A stretch of DNA of 64,000 nucleotides from Phylloscopus collybita (GCA_027886175.1 JAJNNQ010000003.1:10016001-10080000); one strand, 5' to 3'. Shown: positions 33,230 to 46,887, numbered from the stretch's first letter. Numbers and translations: made by a program. The notes: generated from the letters alone by a model not told the origin.

Positions 33230-34682
33230 ACTTTGTGCCTGCCCAGGGGACACGGAGAGATGAGGCGATGATCAAAGAGCGACACTTCAGCCTCCCGCAT
33301 GGCAGTTACCTCTTTTGGCAAGATGCTGGCCCTCCCCGGCTGCGGCTGAGGGGGAGAGCAGCAGCACAAGGACATCCCTGGGCGTGCAGGGCACTGATAC
33401 CGCTCCTGCCAGAGCCCGAGTGCCCCGCTGCAGATCTGCGGGGCCGCTGTTGACCTGCAGCCTCCGCGCCGCGGGGTCGGCCCGGCAGAGCTCCCGCTAT
33501 CTCGGCAGCTGCACCTCGGACGGTGCCGTTTGCCCCGGCTCTGATAGCGGCTCTGCCCCGCCAGCCCGGCTGCTTTTATCTGCGGCTCAGGGCGGCTGCG
33601 GCTGCCGCGGTGGCAGGGGGGCGGCGGGCTGGGCCCCCCAGCAAGTGTACAAACAAGCTCAGGATGTGAACACAATGGCCAAGGAGCTGCCTTTGAAAAG
33701 CAGGGGGACACAGCGTGGCCGCCCTGGGGCACATCAAAGGTCCCTTGCACTCTGCTCTGCCGAAAAAGCCCGTGTGTGTTTGATGGCTTACCCATGGGCT
33801 GGCCCCGGCACAGGGGGCCAGGGGTTTGAGTGAGGGGAGCTGGAAAGGGAAAAGAAAGCAGCGGGGAGACAACACAGGAGCTGGGACACAGTCATGTGGG
33901 TTTGTTCCTCCAAAACGTGGGCCTCTCCTGAATGCCCTTGGTCCTCTTTGTTCTGGCTCTTGCTGATCTCTATCCGGGTGCAGCACACAGCCCCTCTTTC
34001 TCCTTCTTCCGTGCACCTCCGGGCAGGCAGTCCAGGTCACTGTTGTGAAGTGCTGCATGTGCAATTTTGCAAGCACTTCTCTTGAATCAACATTTGTCAC
34101 AGCTGAGGGCTGTTGGGGTTTTTCCCTTCCAGACTTTGTGGGAAAACCCTAGAAAGAATCACCAGTACATCCACAGTTTGTGGTGTTTGGCTCAAAAAGC
34201 GTAATGTGGCCAGAAGGAAAGTCACTGTTACTTGGGAGCCCTGGAAGCAGCCCCGTGCAATGCCTGGGCAGAGCCACGAAAGGACATGACAGGGTGGGAG
34301 TGATCTGCTTCGTGTGCTGGACATGTATCTGCCCAGCTGGCTCCTGAATACCGCTGTACCTCTCTAGCAGAATCTGGTCCTTCAAGAGTCCCCGGCTGCT
34401 CACTCCCGTGCTCCCAAAAGGGCCTGGAAAGCCCGGGAGAATTCTGCCTCTGGTTTGCTCTGCAGTGTGTGCACACGCTGCTACTTTTGCATAAAAAAGC
34501 CTGCTCGGTGGGAACCACCCTCCTGTGACAAGGGCACATGTTGACTTAGAGATTAGAACTATCCCCAGCTTTGTTTAATTTATAATGTGCATTTATTGGC
34601 CTAAGAGCAGTGCAAAGGACAAAGGAACGGCGCGACATAAAAAAGCCAGTGCCCTGTGCAGCATTGCAGGCTCTGAGGGGAA

Positions 34683-34764
34683 AAGGTGCCCCTAAGAGGA
34701 GGGCTGGCTGGTAGTTCTGCTCCAAGGTGCCCCTAAGAGGAGGGCTGGGTGGTAGTTCTGCTCC
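34683..34764. repeat. Direct tandem duplication, 41 bp, two copies
   Basis: A 41-bp unit starting AAGGTGCCCCTAAGAGGAGG at 34683 is repeated immediately from 34724 with one visible change (GGCTGG to GGGTGG). It is a recent local duplication in intergenic DNA. Confidence 0.93.
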
Positions 34765-37700
34765 TGGGAGGAGGCTGCAGCCTGCGGTGCTGGCTCCAGG
34801 CGTGTGGGAGCAGCAGGCAAAGCGGTGCCTCCTCTGTGGATTCACTGGCCCTTCTTCTCTCGATGCCATTGTCAGGGTAATGAAAAGCTCCCAGGCAGGT
34901 GCCAGAGCCTTTTGCAAACTGAGAGCTGGCTCTGTCTTGACCTGCTGGAAATACCTTGTTTTAGGGCGGATTAATCTCTCATAGCAATATCTGAAAGCAA
35001 AGAGGGGGCTTTAATTGGGGTGGGATTAGCACAATGGGGCTGAACAGGGAGAGCAGGAGCTTTCTCACTACCTGCTAATTGCCTCTTCTCTCACTGGTGG
35101 CAGCTGCAACACCTGCCCCCAGCAGCTGTATGCCAGCTTTGTGCCATGGGGCCCCAGTGGATGCCACGTGCCTCGTAGGTTTATTTATGGAGCAGAGGCT
35201 GAGATGTGGTGCTCAAACCAGGGTATCTTAAATTGTCTCTGGCAGCCAGGGATGGGATGCTTTCAGCACTCAGGTGCTTGACACGGCTCTGGGGTCTCAT
35301 GCCTTTCTCTTGGGCTGTTGTGGGGTCCCAGGGGCTGAGATGAAGCCCATGGGCTGCAGTTTGCAGCCAGCCCCCACTGCCAGGCACAGGAACAGACATA
35401 TAAATGTGAGTCTGGAATAGTTTTCCCTTGGACAGGAGAAGCAGATCAGCGCCTCAAGGGCAAATCCCCCGCCCTCCCTGTAAGGCTTGGAGGCCTGTGA
35501 CACTCCCAGCTCTTATAAGAGATAAGAAGCCATGCCTCAGCCAAATTGCCGAGCTTCCCATGCTCTGCAAAAGCCTCCTGTCCCTGGTAGGCACAGTTCC
35601 CCTAGGTCCTCTTCAAGGGCAAATTTTCATGGTGGGCTATGAGGAGGAAAAACTTTGCCTGCCCTCTCTGTCTTGGCTCAGTGGGAAAAGCTAGTTTTAC
35701 CCGAGGGGAAAAAAAATCAGTTTGTATTTTTGTCTTGATGTGGCCTGAGTGTCAAAGTCTTTCCTGCAGCTAGAAAAACTCTGGTCCAGCTAATGAAAAC
35801 AACTTCCCTTGCTCTCTTCCTCCAGTGAATAGTGGGCTGTGTTTGGTTTTAACTCCTGACTTTTAGTCATCTGTGGTCTGTAAAGGAATGGTCAGCAGGG
35901 ATTGTTCCAGCCTCTCCTTTACCTCTGCTTGGCTCAATTCATCCATGAGAGCTGCCCCGGGGGCTGCTGAGCCCTCTGTGCCAGAGCAGCCACCCTCTGT
36001 GGCTCTCTCCTCACCTTCATGCCATCACGGAATTTGCTCGGTGTCATTACCCCTCTCTGGAGAAAGACCTTTCTTTGCCTGTGCATGTCTCAGTGCTTTG
36101 ATGGCAGGTGTGAATTTAGAGGTTATATTTATTACTCGGTGATGCAGAAATGGCAAAGGGGCCCAGGGTGATGTGCACCTCTCCTAGTGCTGCGCCAGCC
36201 CTCCCTTCTCTTCCTCATCATTGGAAACTGGGGCTGAAAGGCCTTGTCCCTTTGCTTCATCCCACATCAGGGACTTGGGGCAGAAGTACACCCAGGAGAG
36301 AGGCTTGTCTAGGGCTGAGTATTGCTTGGCTGTCAGCGAGAACTGGTGATGCTGGGGCCTCACCACCCTCTGCCTCGGCTCCCTGCACCCCATAGGGTGC
36401 TGTGCTCACAGGTGTGGATGCCAGCCAGGTGGACAAACCCACATGTATGTCACAAGTTTGGGCACACACACGTGTACCTGCACATGTGTGCCCCTACCCA
36501 CACATGCACCTAACACGAGGGTGCCCACACATCTCCAGGCATGTCCAGCCCCTCCCATCCCTCTGCCTCCTTGCCTACCAAAGCAGGAGGGAGCAGGCAC
36601 AGGTGGGAGTGCTTGCCCAGCACCCTGGTGTGGACCTAGCACTGGTAGAGGTGACAAGAAGGGAAGGGAGGGTGTTTTTCTTGGTTCCCATTGAGCTGCA
36701 TTTGGGATGCTTTCCCAGCTGCATTGGGAGGCAGAATCGCTCGGAGACAGCTGAAGAAGTCCCACTGAGGGCTGAAGGCTTTCCCCAAGCAGGTGGGATA
36801 CTCCCTATGCCTGACTCAAGTGGTTGTGCGTGACCCCATGGGGTGGCCAGGGGGCTGGTGGGTGGGTATCACAGAGCTGGGAAGGCTCAGGGTCATCAGG
36901 GAGAGCAGCACCTCCCTTCCACAAACATACCATGTCTCTACTGACTCTCTGGGAAAATATTAGTCCACCTGACTTTTTAAAGCCTCAACATTTTCTCCTG
37001 CGAGCTTTTTGCAGCTCAGACGAGTATGAAAATAAAGCTCCTGACCAAAGCAAATGCTCACAGCCCACTCAGAGGGTGTGTTAACCTCGTCATTCACCAA
37101 AAGCAAACATCAGCAGTGACGTGGCTATTTTAGGTAGCTGTGGCAGAAAAAGGCCCCTCTGTTTTTCAAACAAGGTGCCTTTTCATTTAGAGGTTGGGGG
37201 TGGCTCTAAGAAACCAGTGGCATGTCACTGGGACACCCACTGGAAATGCAGATGTTACCTTACAGCAGGAAAATACTTCTTTGCATCCAAAGCCCTGGAG
37301 CAGGCAGGAAGCAGCTCCCAGGAGTGCTGAGCGTGGTATTTCCGCAGGATCCCCCCAGCCGGGTCGGGACCGCTGGCCGTTTGTTCGTCCCCTTTGAAGG
37401 ACACAAAGCTCTCACCGTGCTGAGCCCCACAGCTTGGCCACTTCCCTTCTGGCCCATGCAGCGCCGTCGGACGTGGAGCTGCTGGGAGGAAAAGCAAACA
37501 GAAAGGGGGCCAGAGGAGCTGGACAGAAGGTGGGGGTGTTATCAGGTACCCCATCTGTGAGGCTCTGTTGAAATGGGAGGAGAAGGCTGGGGCCATCAAA
37601 GCTGCTCTGATGGCCTCGATCCAGATCATAGAAAGGTTTCATCCAGCTTCTGTTGGGCTTCTTTCATCTCATGGTGGGCTCCCCTTCCTCCTAAACCAGG

Positions 37701-40700
37701 GATAGGCCCCGCCATCTTCTTCCTCTTCTTTGTCTGGGGGATGACCTGTGGAATGCTGGGCATTGCAGAGGGCAGCCCCCTGTCCTGGGGAGCCCCTTTG
37801 GTCATCTTTGGGCCAGTGGACCCTTGGGTGGGCCAGTACCCCAGGAATGGTTTGGAAGCGTGATTGAGGCTCTGGCATGGGTGATAAGCCAGCCTGTGGG
37901 GAAGAGCTGTTCCACTCTTGGGGGCACACCCATCCCAGCTCATTGCAGTTTTTATGCACTACAAGATCCTAGATAGTGTAGAAAGTCACGTACTTATTTG
38001 TAGATGTGTGTGTATATGTTATGTGTGGCTTTTTTATGAATATATGCACATGTCATCTCAGCATTTTGGGAAGAGGTGTCTTGCCCTCAGTTGGGCTGCT
38101 GAGGGCTCACAAGCCATTTCCCTGTGGGGTGACCCCTTTAGGTGCTGTGGGACAGACACAGTGACATCCTGGTTGTGCCAATGTCTCACTTCTCTTCCCA
38201 GCTTGGCAGCATGGGAGCCCAGTCAAGGTGGCAACCTCTGCAGTGGCACTCAGGCCTGTACAGGAAGGGACAGGAGGGTCCCTGGGGGTGTTGCCAGGGC
38301 TGTGCACAGGAGCTGCTCCCCCAGCTATGGCTGAGCAGTGTTTCTGAGAGCTGGAGCGTGAGGAGGTTTTGCCCACACACCCTCTGCAGCACTTCTGCTT
38401 CCCGAGAAGGTTAGACATCCGGGGCTGGCTTTTCTGTGAAAGAGAGAGCTGCTCTGGTTAGCAAAAACCCCCAGCTCTGCCCTGTGCTCCCCCACACTCT
38501 GCCGCTCTCACCCCACCAACGCTGTCCCATGGCCACCTCCTGGCAGTGTCTCATCACCCATGGCCAGGTAGGAGACCTGGGGGCTGGGGTCTCTAACAGG
38601 AATGAACCTTAGTGCCTTGTGCTGGGAAAAGGGGATTTTCCCTGCCCAGAAGGGGAAGCTGTGGCCAGAAGGGCTCCCACCCCAAACTCCTCCGAGGCCA
38701 GCGTTTTTCCTGGTGACCTTGAGGCAGAGGTTGGAGGCAGCCAGCTGGCTCCCAGGGCAGTACCCTCCCCATCTGAAATGCCATCTTGGTCTGTAAATAA
38801 CACCTGGCATGGATCTTTCCCCCAGGCAACAGAGCAATGAGAGACTGAGCCCTCTATACCCTCATGCTGCTGGACTCATGCTCATTTTACAGCTGAGGAA
38901 ACTGAGATATGGTCGGGTCCCTGACTCTGCCTTGCAAGCAAGCTCGTGATGTGGCCCTGTGGGTTTGCAGGGCACTGGGAAGTGTTTTCCAGTGGCAGAG
39001 GACTGGTCCCCACTTGGAAGGGGAGGATTTCTGAAGGGCTGTTGCTCTGCCAGGGGGTCCACATTTTCTCCCACCCCAGCTGTGCTGTCAGGGCAGCCAG
39101 GGCACCTTCACCTGCCCAGAGAAGGGACCCAGAGGGGCCCAGTGTCTCACACCCCTGCAGTAGCCCCCCTGCCCACCCAACTCCTCCCTTCTGGCCATAT
39201 CTCCCAGGGATGGTGGCTCTTGCCCCTCCAGCTGCAATCAGTGGGGAACACATGGGCCTTATCAGTGGGCCAGCCATGGGAAGGGCTCCCTGCCATCCCT
39301 GTTAGTGGGGCGGCTCCAGACCTGGGGCTGAGGGGAGCCAGCCCCACTCCTGCTGTGCTGGGGCCAGGGCTGGGGACTTTGTCACTGCCCCACACTGACC
39401 ACTGCAGGGGGATGCTCAGAGTTCTGGGACCCCTCTCCCAGAGCCTGGTGGCCAGTGTTGCTGTGACATTGACACATTTGCAGGGGTCCAGCCAAGGCCA
39501 TCGATCTGGGCAGTTGTGGATTGCGTTGGAGCGTTGAAGGCAGATGGGGGCAGCAGTGTTACTGCTGCCAGCAGGATTCACACCCCTCATCCACTTCCAC
39601 CAAACTCTTAGTAGCAATTTCCTCACCAGTGATATGCTTGCAGGGCTGAGGGGGTTCAAAAGGACCAGAGCCCTGGAAAAGGCTTTGCTGCCCTTTCACA
39701 AGTCTGATAGACCTTTGTGTTTTATTTATTTCTCGAGTTGTGCCCACCCTCCTGTTCCCAGAGGCTCTGCAGGGTGCTGCTGGAAAATGGGCAGGGTGGG
39801 AATGCTGACTCTCCTAAACCTCAGGAGTGTGGGGAACAGGGTCATCTGTGGCCATGCATGGGCACATCCCTTTGAAGAGGTGCCTGTGGAGTGTGGTTTT
39901 CCCTGAGGTGGGTCCAGACATCCCCCCATGCTATGGGGTGCCAGTGCTCTCAGGGGGCTGGTCCTGCTGGCACAGGGACTGGGCAGAGCATGGGAGGTCC
40001 CTTGGGAGAGGGAGCATCCTGCCTGCTCTGTCCCACTGAGCAGGGTCTATCCCTCTGTGTCCTGTGATAGCAGTGACCATGGATCACCAAAAGCTCAGGG
40101 TGCAGATCTTTATTGTCCACTTTTCTGGCTGGACCACAGCCTGAGCTGGGCGTGGGTTCTCACTCCCCAGCATCCCAATCATCCGCTGTGGCCTCAGGCT
40201 CTGGGTGGGAAAGGAGAGTATGAGAAGGAATGTGTTTTGGTCTCCTACCAGCTCCTACTAAAGTAATAAATGAGGAGTTTTCTTCCCTGCCATGTCCTGG
40301 CCATGGGGAGGCTGGTGGTGGCCACTGAGGTCAGCTCCTCTGGCCAGAGCCACAGGGAATTAGAGATGGGTGGAAAACTGTCTAAACCCCATACAAATAT
40401 TTGCATTTTAAGGGCTTTTCCAAGTATTGGGGAACGCTGACACAGCAGCAGCGTGGGTGATGCTGGCATGCTGAGAGGGTCTGCTTGGTTGTTTTTTTGG
40501 GTTTTTTTTTGGGGGGGTGGGGGAGAGGGAGCAGGGTTTCCATGGTCAAAGAGTTTTGTTTAAAATAATAATAATAATTAAAAAAAGCTAAATGAGGAGA
40601 ATTTCCAGCACTGCTGTAGGTTTCCCTGCCAGCTCCTTGGGGCAAAACAGCCACCCTGATCCTCAGTGGACCATGAACCTTCAAACCACCCCTCGCCCTG

Positions 40701-43268
40701 GGCTGGTGGGTGTATGGCTCCCATCTCTGTGTCCCTTTTTCCTTCTCTGCTGAAAGGGTTTCCAGCAGGAAAGGGAGTTTTCTTCCTTTTCTTCCTCAGC
40801 CTCGTGTGGCTGCTCTGCCCTGGAGCATCCTGAAGGTCTGGGGCTGAGGCAGATCTGGTGGGAGCTTGACCAATCTGTTGCCCCCTGTGCCCATGCCAGG
40901 GGATGCTCACCTGCCAGCTTTTGGCCGTGGTAGCAGCCTGTGTGGAGAAGGCTGATGGGGGACAAGGGTGGCCGTGGCCCCTGATGGCTTCAGGACCATA
41001 CATCCCAGGTATAGATAGGGGCTGGAATAAGGGAGAAGGTGGAGGGACTCTGGGCTATCCCATCCCACTGCATTCCCCCTCTCCACACCCATTTCCTCCA
41101 GCTCCTGGGGCAGGTTCAAGCAAGCAAGTCACAGGCACGTCCTGTCCTGCTGGTGCAGGGAGGGCTCAGCACCTTGGGCTGCAGGGGCAAGAGCCCTCCA
41201 TGTCCCCAGGGGACAGCTCTGGGGTGGTGACATCCAGACCCCCAGTACGTTGTCCACAGCAGAACAGTGTGTGGGTGTGTCCTGGCCCCATGTAGGGTGG
41301 TCCGGGGCAAGGTGATGGGGCCGGGGGCTTGATGCAGGTGGGTTGGTGCTGTGGGTGTCACTGGTGCATCCAGCCCCCGTGGGGATGCAGAGGGGAGTGT
41401 GTGCAGCAGTGGAGCCCTCCTTGCACACGTGTGCATATGTGCTGGGACTCACTCATGCAGAGCATCAATGTGTGGGGCTGCCCTCTGCTCTGGGCTTGGG
41501 GCTCAGCCATGTTCCCCATTCCCCTCATGGGCTGGTCCATGCCCCACAGCTGTACCTTGCACCTCAGGGCATGCTGTGCTTGGGGAACGCAGGGGAGCAG
41601 GGCTCAGCCAGGCTCAGGTACTGCCTGAGTGGCAAGAAGGATCAGCATGGTGCTGCAGCAGTGAGTCAGGGACAACCAGACACAGGTGTGGTGGGCAAGG
41701 GGATCAGCACGTGCAGCGGGCACCCATGGGTGGTGCTGGCCCTGGGGCCACGCCAGGCAGAGGAAGAGGCTCCTGCACATGTCTGGGCGGTGCAGCACGT
41801 GTGGCTGTGTGCTGGGGCTGGGCTCTGCTTCCCCGGGGCCAGGGATACGTGCAGATCATCCCAGTGCTGATGGACCACAGGGGGATGAGCACCAGGTGGA
41901 TGAGTAGGACAGCAGGACTGCCATGACCTGGTCTGCAGTGACCATGTCACAGCAGAGCAGATGTCACAGGAGCTGAGGTGTTTCTGCAGCCATAGGCAAA
42001 GCTGGTGATACAGGGTGCTGGGTGGGGGGTCTCCCATCGGTCCCGTGCACCCCGGGGGGACAGGAGCTTGTGCAAGGTGTGGGTAAGTGTGTGTGAGTGT
42101 GAGTACAGAGGGCTGGGTGTGCAGCACACCGTGTGCCAAGTTAGGTTACAGCACATAGGGCAGGAAAGGGCATGTACGGTGTGTAGGGACACGGACATGG
42201 GGCTTGGTTAATGAGAGGAGGGGAGGGACAGGTGTGCACAGCACCTTGGATGTGCCCTGAGTCCTCACAGGACTCCCTCCTCCCCCATCCCATTCCCACG
42301 CAACTGAAGCATGCACACCCATTCCCAGCCCCTCCCCACCATCCCATTCCAGTGACAACAGCAGCATCCTGCTCCTACAGCAAGGTGCAGAGCACCCATC
42401 TGGGATCCTGGTGCCACTCTGGCTGCAGCAGAAGCCCCCTGCCAGAGGGGCAAAGGGTAGCGGTTCCAAGGAGACCCAGTGTAGACCAGAACTCATTTTC
42501 CTTGAAGGGTTGGGAGAACACCTGGAGCTGCGGACACCTCTGGGACCCATGAGGATTCTGGGATCCATAGTACAAGGGTACACTGCTCCCCCTGCCTAGG
42601 CCCCCAGCTCCCCACTCAGATTGTTCCCTCCAGCCCTCTGGTCGCCTCCCCAGGCCGGGGGGCTGCTGATGTCCCGAGGCCAGGGCTCTGAGCGCTGGGC
42701 CAGCCCTGCCCTCTAGTGCCGTGGGAGCCGCTCCGTGCAGCGCTCAGCCCCGGGCTCTCCGCAGCTGAGCCACCCAAAATCCTCCCAGGGCCCGCAGAGC
42801 AGAGCAGGGGCTGACAGGCTTCCCACCGCCCCGCGCACCACCTCCCACCCCGGCACTGCTGCTGAGGGGACATGAGGACACGTCCCGGGCCCTCCGTGGC
42901 ACCACCAGCCCATGTCCGAGCGACCCGAGGGCGCAGCAGTGTCACGGCAGCACGGGTGCCCTGCGCCCCAGGCCTTGGGACAGGCAGGCGTGCCGGCGCG
43001 GGTGACAGCTGCCTTCCCGGGTCGATAACCTGGTGGCCAAAGCACTCGCTGGGCCGGGACGGCGTGGGGCCACGCCAATGGGTGCCCGCAGCTGCGGGAG
43101 AGGGAGGGGAGCTCCGGAGGCTCTGGTTAAACTGGAAGGAGGCGCGGCATCGTCCCGCGGTCCCTGCCCTGGGGACTCTGACCCCGTGGGCCGGCGAGGG
43201 GAGCTGAGGCGGGCGGTGACGAACAGCACCACAGCCACCGAGACGGAGGCAGCGAGCAGCCGAACAGG

Positions 43269-45586
43269 ATGGATCCCACTTTGGAGCTGGCAGATGACCC
43301 CAGGTGAGTGCTGAGACCCCCGTGCCGCTTTGCAGCCGGGCAAATCCAACTTTTTGGATCTGAACTTTGGATGATTCATTCCCTCTGTAGAGAGGCGCTT
43401 AGTGGTCAGGCAAGCCAGGCAGAGGGCTGCTCGGACCCTGCGGGGCTGGGTGTCCCCGTGTCCCTGCGGCCCCCTGCAGCACTCCCGTTCTGCTCCCCAG
43501 GTTCTCCCGCCCTTTGGTGGAGATGCTGATCAGGAACTTCAGCGTGCCGGCAGCCTGCTTCTCCCTGCCGCCCACCTCCCGGCAGCTGCTGCACCGTAGG
43601 TGGGGGGACGGGGTGGGGAGGACTCTCCTGTTGTCGCTGGCAGGAACAGAACAGGGTGGTAGGATGGCCGTGGCAAGTGCAGGCATGGAGCAGCCCCGGA
43701 AGTCAGAAACTGGGCTGCTGCCAGGGTCTTAGCCTCCCATCTCATAGTCCTACCTGCAGGGATGGGGACAGCCCAGGAAGGGCCAGGACTGGGGCAGATG
43801 TCATGGGAAGGGGGCAGTGGTGCAGAAGAGCCAGCTCTGGCATTGACAGGCATGTGCAGGGCGTGGCACAGAGCTTCCTAAACCTGTGGAGTGGTGGGTC
43901 ATGGGGCAGCTCCCTGCAGCAGTGGCCCCAGGGGGGACCAGACAGGATGAAGACAGCTTCTCACCCCTTCCTGCCAGAGCTGGACATGGCCCAACTCATC
44001 ATCCTGGGCCTCTGCACCACCATGACACTGCTGTCGGTTGTGATCTATGTGGAAGAGGTTTCGTACCTCTTCCGCAAGATCCGCTGCCCTATCAAGATGA
44101 AGACCCTCTGCTGGAGCAGCTCAGCCCCCACGGTGAGCTGGGCTGTGGGGGGGCTGGGGGGCATCACCCGGGGGGGCCAGGGCCACCCAAGGGGTGCCAG
44201 CCCACAGGAGGGGGTGTCAGTGTGCCAAGCTCATGTGTCCCCCAGGTTCTGTCAGTGGTCAGCTGCTTTGGCCTGTGGTTCCCGCGCTCCATGATGGTGG
44301 TGGAGATGGCGACCACGGCGTGAGTATCACCCACCCTGGGACAGGGCACCACAGAGCCCACAGGGCTTGACCTGCCTTCCTCCTCCTCCTCCCCAGGTAC
44401 TTTGCTGTCTGCTTCTACCTGCTGATGCTGGTCATGGTGGAGGGCTTTGGGGGGAAGGAAGCGCTGCTCAGCACCCTGAAGGATGTGCCCATGGTGGTCA
44501 GCACTGGGCCCTGCTGCTGCTGCTGTCCCTGCCTGCCCCGAATCACCATGAGCAGGTGAGGGGGAGCTGGGATAAACCTCTGTCCCTGGAGGGCTTTCAC
44601 CCCCTGCTTCTGCTGGGCTGGAAGAAGTCCCTGGGCAGGGACTTGGGGAGCTCGGAGTGCTACCAGTCTCTCTTGCTATGCCAGGAAAAAGCTTAAATGG
44701 ATGATCCTGGGGACTTTCCAGTACCCCTTGCTCAGGGCAGTCGCTGTCTTCCTGGGGCTGATCCTGGCTGCTGATGGGAATTACAACCCTGCTGACGTGA
44801 GTGCCAGAGCACAGGGATGGGCAGGTTGATGACCTAGAGAGGAAGCCTCCACCCAAGCCTTTTCAGCCCAGTAATGTTTTCTGTGCACCCCCCTCAGATT
44901 TCAGCAGAGAGCGTGGCCCTCTGGATCAACACCTTGGTTGGTGTCTCCACCCTCTTTGGGCTGTGGGCCCTGGGCATCCTCTTCCGGCAGGCCCGGCTGC
45001 ACCTGGCTGAGCAGAACATGCAGGCCAAGTTCACCTGTTTCCAGGTGAGCCCCTGTCCTGCCGACCTCCCTCCCAGGTGAGGGGCTCCTGCAGCACAGAC
45101 GGGGGGAGGCAGCATGAGGGAAGATGGGGGGGCAGAAGCCACGGCTGCAGGACGGCAGGGAAGGTGAAGGCTGGGAGCTGGGCAGCGGCACGGCCCTCAC
45201 ACCTGGGGTGCTGGTGGTCGCAGATCCTGCTCCTCCTGACGGCGCTCCAGCCTGCCATCTTCAGCATCCTGGCCAACAACGGCAGCATCGCCTGCTCCCC
45301 GCCCTTCTCCTCCAAGGCCAGGTCACAGCGTAAGTCAGATGAGAGAGCAGAGCCACATGCTCCCAGCCAAGCCCCTCCATCAGGAGGCATGGCATGGGGG
45401 GTGGGCATGGTGGATGAAGGCAGCTTCAAATGAGCCTTCTCCTCTCCAGAGATGCACGTGCAGCTGTTGATCCCGCAGACCTTCATCCTGGCGGTGCTGA
45501 CGCGGATGTACTACCGCAAGCAGGACGACAAGCCGGGCTACCAGTCCGTCGGCTTGGCACCCACAGGCACCCATGTCAAGGCGTGA
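43269..45586 (+). CDS. SLC51A: Organic solute transporter subunit alpha, complete
   Basis: SLC51A (OST-alpha) pairs with SLC51B to export bile acids and steroid conjugates across basolateral membranes. Nine exons with consistent phases: 43269-43303, 43501-43595, 43978-44132, 44246-44319, 44397-44555, 44685-44796, 44898-45044, 45224-45329 and 45450-45586. They sum to 1020 bp, that is 339 residues plus TGA; the human protein has 340. Landmarks: the N-terminal [14 protein letters not shown], then a series of about seven membrane segments. Family signatures include [40 protein letters not shown] with F for the first Y-A pair, and the cysteine cluster GPCCCCCPC, a likely palmitoylation site. [16 protein letters not shown] and the C-terminal TRMYYRK follow. 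The ATG has A at -3 and G at +4. The whole gene spans only 2.3 kb, with introns as short as 77 bp. Confidence 0.97.
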
Positions 45587-45797
45587 GCGGGAGGGAGAAA
45601 CTGGGGTGCCAAGGGGCAGAGTGGGGTGAGGGGCTGGTCTACCCTGCACAACCTTCTCCTCCTCCCCTGACCCTGGGGAGCTGCTGGCAGCAGAGGCAGA
45701 AGGGGAAAGAGCATCTTGGGACAGAATGAGAAGGTCTGAAACTTAAAGGCCATAAGCCAAGGAGGTCCACCAGCCTGGAGGCTCTTGTCTAGCACTG

Positions 45798-45803
45798 AGT
45801 AAA
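45798..45803 (+). terminator. Candidate SLC51A poly(A) signal (AGTAAA)
   Basis: AGTAAA, a known weaker variant of AATAAA, lies 212 bp after the SLC51A stop codon and is followed by T-rich sequence. No better signal lies closer. Confidence 0.45.
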
Positions 45804-46887
45804 GATGAATTTTTACTGCATTGGTGACTGGGTTCATATTATGTCTGCCTAGGCTGGGTGGGAGATGACTCTATACAGAGGGAGGAGGATGGAGCCCAGA
45901 CTGCCACAGCCATGGCATGGGACTGTCACATGGCATGGGGCTGTCCCAGGACGCCCAACATCCAGCTGTGACACTTGAGCTCTGGGTGCTGCTGCTGGCT
46001 GGCATCCCACAGCCAAGACAAACCCAGGCCAATGGTGATTTCTCCCAAGACATCAGGATGCCTTGTCCCCTTGTCCCCTGCCTCTGGGGTCTGTTCTCCA
46101 TGGCACTGGCTGCTCCTGAAAGCACACAGGGAGCATCCACACCTGCCAGTCAGGCGCCAGGCAAAGGAAGTACCCTTGAAACATCTTCATAACACTGGCA
46201 ATTAGTTAATGGTGCCTTAACCAGCCTTGGTCCAGTACCAGTATCTGCTCTAGACATGGGGACAGACATCAGGAGCAATGACAATTTGCAGAAAACACTG
46301 GGTAACCTTTTGACCCCAAGTGTTCATTACGGACATCAGAAGTACAACTCAGACCATGGTTTCAAATGAGCAGATCACATATTAAAAAAGTTGCAGCACT
46401 CTCCAATGCTCTTGCTTCTACCACCATCCCTGGTATCTCTCAGTTCTGTCCTGTTGCTGCTGTTCTCTGCCATCAGAAAATCCTTTCCCTAGGGGCTCAC
46501 ACCCAAGATCTACAGAGGAAGTGAAACAGGGCCGTTTCACATGAGTAGATGCCTCTGGATTTGGCAGCTAACTCCACAGAGTTCTCACTGCATGCTAGTA
46601 AAGTTCTGTTTTTCCACTGCACTTTTTACTTCATGTCTCTTCTGGATGCTTCTTTTGAAGAGTGAGGGATGGCTTAGAGGTATGCAGGACAGCCCTGAAG
46701 CAGCAGCACTGGGTATATCTGTGGGAATGTGATGATCCTGGGGAACCTGGTGTTTTGCTGAAAGATCAAGCTCTTACCTATTCCTGACAAAACATGACAG
46801 TGCAGGAGAAGACTGGTCCAGCAACCCAGGAGAAAACAAAACAAAGGAAAAAAAAATAGGAGACTAGACTGGGATTTCAGTGTCCTA
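45804..46887. other. Short intergenic gap between convergent SLC51A and PCYT1A
   Basis: No exon or RNA gene seen. It contains one copy of a diverged repeat (46321-46416) whose partner lies in the presumed PCYT1A 3'UTR. Confidence 0.4.
46321..46416. repeat. Diverged repeat, copy A
   Basis: Shares order and wording with 47869-47970: ACAACT, then ACCATGG, TCAAA(T/C)GAGCA, TTAAAAA and TGCAGC(A/G)CTCTC. Similarity is clear but diverged, so this is an old duplication or two copies of an unnamed repeat. Confidence 0.65.

Larger units (their letters stand above)
29401..43268. other. Gene-free interval between TFRC and SLC51A
   Basis: About 14 kb of single-copy sequence holds a CR1 fragment, a 9-bp minisatellite, a 41-bp tandem repeat and small low-complexity runs (for example T and G runs at 40490-40520). 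I searched the open frames for a DHHC-cysteine-rich domain, because ZDHHC19 lies between these genes in mammals, and found none. No tRNA or other RNA gene was recognised. A long non-coding RNA cannot be excluded. Confidence 0.5.

Noticed and set aside
32843..33271. Plus-strand frame with (Gly-Tyr-Pro)n, collagen-like.
   Set aside because: The repeat comes from a 9-bp minisatellite; the flanks have no coding features, and the minus strand gives an equally regular frame.
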